The notes beneath the pieces are model-generated. The model made no database searches, was not told the origin of the DNA, and saw nothing but the letters and a program-made list of their open reading frames with translations. From an uncultured Collinsella sp. (GTDB taxonomy: Bacteria > Actinomycetota > Coriobacteriia > Coriobacteriales > Coriobacteriaceae), in the NCBI GenBank assembly GCA_900549085.1, contig URMO01000021.1:1-27727 (forward strand): a DNA stretch of 27,727 nucleotides. The letters are read 5' to 3'. Positions within the stretch are counted from its first letter, which is position 1; every line of letters starts with the position of its first letter. The translations under genes and the position numbers were made by a program. This document shows, piece by piece, positions 24,009 to 27,727 of this stretch.

Positions 24009-24049
24009 GGCAAAACACCCCACAATGCAAACCTTCGCCACCTGCACTA

Positions 24050-24078
24050 ATGATACCGCCAGCTAACACTATTACCAA
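24050..24078 (-). promoter_or_regulatory. Predicted sigma-70-type promoter of the 23337-24008 gene
   Basis: On the minus strand TTGGTA (24078-24073), exactly 17 bp, then TATCAT (24055-24050). The expected RNA start near 24043 leaves a leader of about 35 nt before the GTG at 24008. Confidence 0.6.
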
Positions 24079-24097
24079 AAGAAGCCGCGCGCTCCTC

Positions 24098-24139
24098 ACC
24101 ACCACAAAGGGGACAGGCACCTTTGTGGTGGTTTTCGAC
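24098..24139. repeat. Palindromic repeat family B, copy 2
   Basis: ACCACCACAAAG (24098-24109) and CTTTGTGGTGGT (24121-24132) flank GGGACAGGCAC, and TTTCGAC follows the right arm. It is the cleanest of the three copies and sits in the divergent gap between the two exported-protein genes. Confidence 0.88.
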
Positions 24140-24242
24140 GCTAACGGTCGACCATCTCGCGCCATGAGATTAAACTTGAATTGTTCTCTGAACATATCCA
24201 TTTCTGCCTATCCTCAACAGCTCTTTGTCTCGAGGAGCGCAT

Positions 24243-24911
24243 ATGAAGCCGTCTCATTCCACCGGTCGCAACGTCATCGCCATTCTCGCCATACCCATCG
24301 TGATGCTCTTCCTTATCGTCATCACGCCCTTTTCTTTTGGTATCGCCTCGCCCTTCGATCTTTGCGGGATGATCGACGCCGGTTCGCGCGCCACCTCGCT
24401 CTCCTTTGTCTGCCGTGGCGTGTTCTACGAATATGCAATTCCCACCGGAAGTTGGCAGTCCAAGTTACCGTTGCTCGGCAAGGTCGACGGATGCTCCCCC
24501 TATTTCTGCCTTGAACCTCAGGCGCTAAACTATCTAATCGACGACCAGCCCCTCGACTCCATCACCCTCGCCTACGACTACGCACCAAACACCGATGAGC
24601 GCCACATGAACCAAGTCCTCGACAAGATGCTTGGACAGTGCGGGCTCACCGAGGAGGCCGGTCGAACCATCTATAGCAACCAGAAATTAAAGAGAACAGA
24701 ACTCCGCCGTGTCGGAAAAATCAAAGGGCGAAACGGGGCCGCCTACTGGGATGCCTGGGCAACACGCGACAAGGGCGAATTCGGACACAGCACCTATATG
24801 GTCACTGTCTACACCAAAGACGGAATTAAGGACAATGTTGACGATTTCGCGTCATCCAAACTCGGCATCCCCAAAACAACCAAACCCGCCAACTCGGATG
24901 AAATCCTGTAG
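24243..24911 (+). CDS. Membrane-anchored protein, unknown function
   Basis: 222 residues from the ATG at 24243, with GAGGAG 5 nt upstream; the in-frame start at 24225 overlaps that site. A basic N-terminus (MKPSHSTGRN) leads into one hydrophobic helix (about residues 11-33), after which the chain should be outside the cell. The outer part contains five Cys (DLCGM, FVCRG, DGCSP, YFCLE, GQCGL) that could form disulfides, a segment DDQPLDSITLAYDY, and a Lys-rich region before WDAWATRDKGEFGHSTYMV in two pieces. I do not recognise a family. The arrangement with the divergent 23337-24008 gene, both single-pass and Cys-containing and both next to family B palindromes, hints at a shared accessory region, but no function can be given. 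Codon use is less GC-biased than in clpB or the hydratase. Confidence 0.65.
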   Translation: MKPSHSTGRNVIAILAIPIVMLFLIVITPFSFGIASPFDLCGMIDAGSRATSLSFVCRGVFYEYAIPTGSWQSKLPLLGKVDGCSPYFCLEPQALNYLIDDQPLDSITLAYDYAPNTDERHMNQVLDKMLGQCGLTEEAGRTIYSNQKLKRTELRRVGKIKGRNGAAYWDAWATRDKGEFGHSTYMVTVYTKDGIKDNVDDFASSKLGIPKTTKPANSDEIL

Positions 24912-24965
24912 AGGCGCTCATTGGAATGTCGCTCAACGTGCACACCGACATTGAGCTCACCCCCA

Positions 24966-25006
24966 CCGCCGCCAAGGTGCCTGTCCCTTTTGTGGTGGTT
25001 TTCGAC
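24966..25006 (-). repeat. Palindromic repeat family B, copy 3 (inverted, degraded)
   Basis: Read on the minus strand: GTCGAAAACCACCACAAAA, then GGGACAGGCACC, then a decayed arm TTGGCGGCGGT. The asymmetric GGGACAGGCAC core shows that this copy is inverted relative to copies 1 and 2. Confidence 0.8.
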
Positions 25007-25040
25007 AAAAAGAAGCCGCCCCATTAACAGGGGCGTCTTC
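25007..25040 (-). terminator. Rho-independent terminator of the hydratase gene
   Basis: On the minus strand GAAGACGCCCC (25040-25030) pairs with GGGGCGGCTTC (25022-25012), one mismatch and a 7-nt loop, and runs into TTTTTGTCG. It lies about 135 bp after the hydratase stop, beyond the 25098-25157 hairpin. Confidence 0.72.
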
Positions 25041-25097
25041 AAGCAAGTCTATTTTTAGCGTCCCTCAAGACCCAACGAGAACGTCGCGATAGCCCCG

Positions 25098-25157
25098 GCC
25101 ACACCTTTCCCTCGGGCGACCCTCGCGAAGCGCGTGAGCACGAGGGAAAGGTGTGGC
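25098..25157. repeat. 60-bp palindrome with 17-bp perfect arms
   Basis: GCCACACCTTTCCCTCG (25098-25114) pairs perfectly with 25141-25157. The 26-nt loop has an inner CTCGCG/CGCGTGAG stem. It lies 17 bp after the hydratase stop on the minus strand and could stabilise or help end that transcript; it resembles none of the other palindromes in sequence. Confidence 0.75.
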
Positions 25158-25174
25158 AGGGGCGTACAGCAGAG

Positions 25175-27475
25175 TTACTCGGCAGCGGCCTTGAACTTGT
25201 TGTAGTTGATCAGGCAGCCGGCCTTGACGATGGCACGCTCCTCGGCCGTCATATCGGCAATGTAAAGCTCAATCTGTTCAACCGCACCGTCGGCGCGCAC
25301 TACGTACGCGGCGATGTCCTTCAGGTCGCCGTCGAGCGCAGCGCGGATACCCGGCACAAAGACGTAGTCGCCCACCTCAAAGTTGGGCTCCGCCTCCATC
25401 TGGAAGGGCACCATACCCCAGTTCATCACGTTGGAGCGATAGCGCTTGGTGGCGTACTCGTGGACGATGTTGGCCAGGCCGCCAATTACGCGCTGGCAGC
25501 TCGCAGCCTGCTCGCGGGCAGAACCGTCACCGGGCTTCTTGGCATAGAGCATGGAGCCGTACTCGGTCGCCTTGGCATCGGCCGCGATACCCGCGCCGGT
25601 CAGCGCCTCAAACACACCAGCAAGCTCGGCATCGAGCGCCGCCAGGTCGCCTGCGGCCTCGCCGGCCACGCGGCGCTTTTCCACCGCGTCGACCTCCTTG
25701 GAGCGGCCCACGTAGGCCGGATCGCGACGGCTCAGCGTAAACTCGGCCAGGCCCAGCGGGTTGGAGCGGAAGGAGCTCGTCTCGCCCGAGGGAATGAGCT
25801 CGTCAGTCGTGGTGACCGGGTCCATGATCTTGGAGCACACCTTGAGCAGGATGTCGTCGCCGAGGGGCTCCATCGCGGGCCACGGCTTGATGTTGGGGCC
25901 TTCGACCAACTCGTCGGCAGGCTCCGCCTTGCCAAAGCCCCAGTACACGCGCTTCTTGTACGGCGCATCGTCAAAGGTGTACTCGCAGGCCTCGTCCCAA
26001 GTCTCCTCGGGCAGGTCGGTCGCCGGCGTCAGGATGCCGCCGTTGGCAGCCGTCGCCGCAATGGAGCGGGCGTCCATCAGGGCCACGGCGCTCAGCTGGC
26101 CATTACCCGGCTTGGAACCCTCGCGGTTGGGGAAGTTGCGCGTGGTGTGGCGGATCGAAAGGCCGTTGTTGGCGGGCGTGTCGCCGGCGCCAAAGCACGG
26201 GCCGCAGAACGCCGTGCGCACGATCGCACCGGCCTCCATAAGGTCGTAGATGTAGCCACGGCGCGTGAGCTCGAGCGCCACGGGCTGGCTTGTGGGATAG
26301 ACCGACAGCGAAAACTCGCCGCAACCGGTGTTGGCGCCCTTGAGCACGCGGGCAGCCTGGACCACGGAGTCGTAGTTGCCGCCCGAGCAACCGGCGATAA
26401 CGCCCTGCTGCACATGCAGCTTGCCGTCGACGATCTTGTCGAGCAGGCTAAAGTGCGTCTTGCCCTCGCCGATCTTGGCGGCCTCGAGTTCCACCTCGTG
26501 CAGGATGTCCTCGAGATTCTCGTTGAGCTCCTCGATCTCAAAGCCGTTGGAAGGATGGAACGGCAGCGCGATCATGGGTTTGATGCTCGACAGATCGACC
26601 TCGACGCAGCCGTCGTAGTAGGCGACATCGGCGGGCTTGAGCTCGCGGTAGTCGTCGCCGCGGCCGTGCATGGCCAGGAATGCGTGCGTGTCCTCGTCAG
26701 TTGCCCAGATGGAGGAAAGGCAGGTGGTCTCGGTAGTCATGACGTCGACGCCGTTGCGGTAGTCAGTCGTCATGCTCGCGATGCCGGGGCCCACAAACTC
26801 CATGACCTTGTTCTTAACGTAGCCCTTGGCAAAGACGGCGCGGATGATGGCGAGCGCCACGTCGTGCGGGCCGACGCCGGGGCGCGGAGCACCCGTGAGG
26901 TAGATGGCCACGACGCCGGGATAGGCGACATCGTAGGTGTCGCGCAGCAGCTGCTTTGCCAGCTCGCCTCCGCCCTCGCCCACGGCCATGGTGCCCAGGG
27001 CGCCATAGCGGGTGTGCGAGTCGGAACCCAGGATCATCTTGCCGCAACCGGCGAAGTTCTCGCGCATAAAGGAGTGGATGACGGCGATATGCGGCGGGAC
27101 GAAAATGCCGCCGTACTTCTTGGCAGCCGAGAGGCCAAAGACGTGGTCGTCCTCGTTGATGGTGCCGCCCACGGCGCACAGCGAGTTATGGCAGTTGGTG
27201 AGCACGTAAGGCAGCGGGAACTGCTCCATGCCCGAGGCGCGCGCCGTCTGGATGATGCCGACAAAGGTGATGTCGTGGCTCGCCATGGCATCGAAGCGAA
27301 TCTTGAGCGCCTCGGGATCTCCGGACGTATTGTGTGCCTGGAGGATCGAATACGCGATGGTGCCGCGCTTGGCATCCGCGGGCGTCTGCGTAATACCGCG
27401 CTCGGCAGCCTCGGCCGCAGGCACAACCTCGCTGCCGTTACGCAAGTAGATGCCGTCCTCGTACAGCTTGACCAT
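25175..27475 (-). CDS. Aconitase-superfamily hydratase (YbhJ-like)
   Basis: 766 residues from the ATG at 27475, with GGGAGA about 5 nt upstream; the longer frame to 27655 runs through the inverted repeats of the control region. Aconitase-superfamily marks are clear: GSDSHT (150-155), cluster ligands C363 (IAGCSGG) and C424/C427 (FCGPCFGAGDTP), spaced much as the C358/C421/C424 of mitochondrial aconitase, and an RNFPNREGSKPG segment like the substrate-binding Arg region. A swivel domain forms the C-terminal quarter (about 570-766). Family members interconvert hydroxy-acids by dehydration and hydration with a [4Fe-4S] cluster. The overall sequence reminds me more of the YbhJ-type hydratase of unknown substrate than of AcnA or AcnB. 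It stands alone, without citrate synthase or isocitrate dehydrogenase in view, so aconitase activity is possible but not shown. Confidence 0.85.
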   Translation of the reverse strand: MVKLYEDGIYLRNGSEVVPAAEAAERGITQTPADAKRGTIAYSILQAHNTSGDPEALKIRFDAMASHDITFVGIIQTARASGMEQFPLPYVLTNCHNSLCAVGGTINEDDHVFGLSAAKKYGGIFVPPHIAVIHSFMRENFAGCGKMILGSDSHTRYGALGTMAVGEGGGELAKQLLRDTYDVAYPGVVAIYLTGAPRPGVGPHDVALAIIRAVFAKGYVKNKVMEFVGPGIASMTTDYRNGVDVMTTETTCLSSIWATDEDTHAFLAMHGRGDDYRELKPADVAYYDGCVEVDLSSIKPMIALPFHPSNGFEIEELNENLEDILHEVELEAAKIGEGKTHFSLLDKIVDGKLHVQQGVIAGCSGGNYDSVVQAARVLKGANTGCGEFSLSVYPTSQPVALELTRRGYIYDLMEAGAIVRTAFCGPCFGAGDTPANNGLSIRHTTRNFPNREGSKPGNGQLSAVALMDARSIAATAANGGILTPATDLPEETWDEACEYTFDDAPYKKRVYWGFGKAEPADELVEGPNIKPWPAMEPLGDDILLKVCSKIMDPVTTTDELIPSGETSSFRSNPLGLAEFTLSRRDPAYVGRSKEVDAVEKRRVAGEAAGDLAALDAELAGVFEALTGAGIAADAKATEYGSMLYAKKPGDGSAREQAASCQRVIGGLANIVHEYATKRYRSNVMNWGMVPFQMEAEPNFEVGDYVFVPGIRAALDGDLKDIAAYVVRADGAVEQIELYIADMTAEERAIVKAGCLINYNKFKAAAE

Positions 27476-27490
27476 ACTGTCTCCCACTCT

Positions 27491-27507
27491 GCCCAAAAGA
27501 TTTGGGC
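27491..27507 (-). promoter_or_regulatory. Perfect inverted repeat in hydratase leader
   Basis: GCCCAAA-AGA-TTTGGGC lies 15 bp before the hydratase start codon. As DNA it could be an operator; in RNA the 3-nt loop hairpin would sit just before the ribosome binding site. Confidence 0.5.
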
Positions 27508-27575
27508 GCATAGCATACATTCGTTCAATATCGTGCCATAGAACGGTTGCGAGTGGGTTACGAATCTGCACGTTC

Positions 27576-27593
27576 ACTTTATCTCGGTAAAGT
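27576..27593. promoter_or_regulatory. Inverted repeat, candidate operator of hydratase gene
   Basis: ACTTTA-TCTCGG-TAAAGT, about 100 bp before the hydratase start, in the region where a promoter is expected. The size and spacing fit a dimeric regulator site; the regulator is unknown. Confidence 0.45.
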
Positions 27594-27622
27594 AAAGGAC
27601 GAGCCCGGTGTGGGCCGGCAAA

Positions 27623-27709
27623 ATGATCCCTTGGGGACGGAGGAAAACGGATCACTGGGTGAGGCCGACCCCCTCAGTGATCCGTTTTCCTCCGTCCCCA
27701 AGGGATCAT
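27623..27709. repeat. 87-bp near-perfect palindrome with GGGGAC core
   Basis: Arms of 37 nt (27623-27659 and 27673-27709) begin ATGATCCCTTGGGGACGGAG; the only difference, G against T near the loop, is a G-U pair in plus-strand RNA. The loop is TGAGGCCGACCCC. GGGGAC also marks the 9097-9152 and family B elements. The gene beyond it lies outside the window. Confidence 0.85.
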
Positions 27710-27727
27710 GAAGTTGAATGACAGATT

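Noticed and set aside
25151..27541. 796-codon plus-strand frame opposite the hydratase
   Set aside because: The minus strand encodes a complete aconitase-superfamily protein; no ribosome binding site or domain on the plus strand.

Overview
The window looks like a chromosomal segment of a Coriobacteriia gut actinobacterium, most probably Collinsella or a close relative. This is an inference from the GC-rich codon use, the actinobacterial order fhaA-fhaB-PP2C-SEDS/PBP-pknB, a mannose-family PTS operon with a ManO/DUF956 gene, a DUF5692-like membrane protein, and many short palindromic intergenic elements. No rRNA, prophage, IS element, plasmid function or cas gene is visible.

Layout. 11-8332 (+) is a cell-wall and Ser/Thr-phosphorylation locus: two FHA proteins, a PP2C phosphatase with a long disordered N-terminus, one polypeptide that joins a RodA/FtsW glycosyltransferase to a class B penicillin-binding protein, and a PASTA kinase. 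It ends at a strong terminator. 8333-9150 holds a candidate small RNA, a 49-residue membrane protein with a TTG start, tRNA-Arg(CCU) and a palindrome. 9150-12432 (-) is a mannose-type PTS operon (IIAB, IIC, IID), then a terminator-like hairpin and manO. The gene-free stretch 12433-12837 holds a TATAAT box, two copies of TTTGTTTAAAC and a palindromic repeat.

12838-18056 is a redox region. A HypA-like protein and a 925-residue multi-Fe-S flavin oxidoreductase lie on the minus strand. A TetR regulator and a nine-helix DUF5692-like membrane protein diverge from them. Two 15-bp palindromic operators sit between the divergent genes, so the TetR protein probably controls both sides. 18292-20130 has a membrane-anchored protein of unknown function, a palindromic repeat and a small Pro/Ala-rich protein. 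20263-22890 (-) is clpB.

The gene-free stretch 22891-23336 is the most unusual part. It holds the clpB leader, an AT-rich inverted repeat, six 16-nt half-repeats of alternating orientation every ~40 bp, and the first of three copies of another palindrome. Two single-pass exported proteins of unknown function follow (23337-24008 on the minus strand, 24243-24911 on the plus strand), with the other palindrome copies around them. 25175-27475 (-) is an aconitase-superfamily hydratase with two inverted repeats upstream. The window ends in an 87-bp near-perfect palindrome.

How the parts work together. FHA proteins, kinase and phosphatase form a phospho-threonine circuit around a fused peptidoglycan synthase. 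A second theme is the number of short hairpin elements in intergenic gaps, several sharing a GGGGAC core; they look like REP elements mobilised in trans, but no transposase lies in the window.
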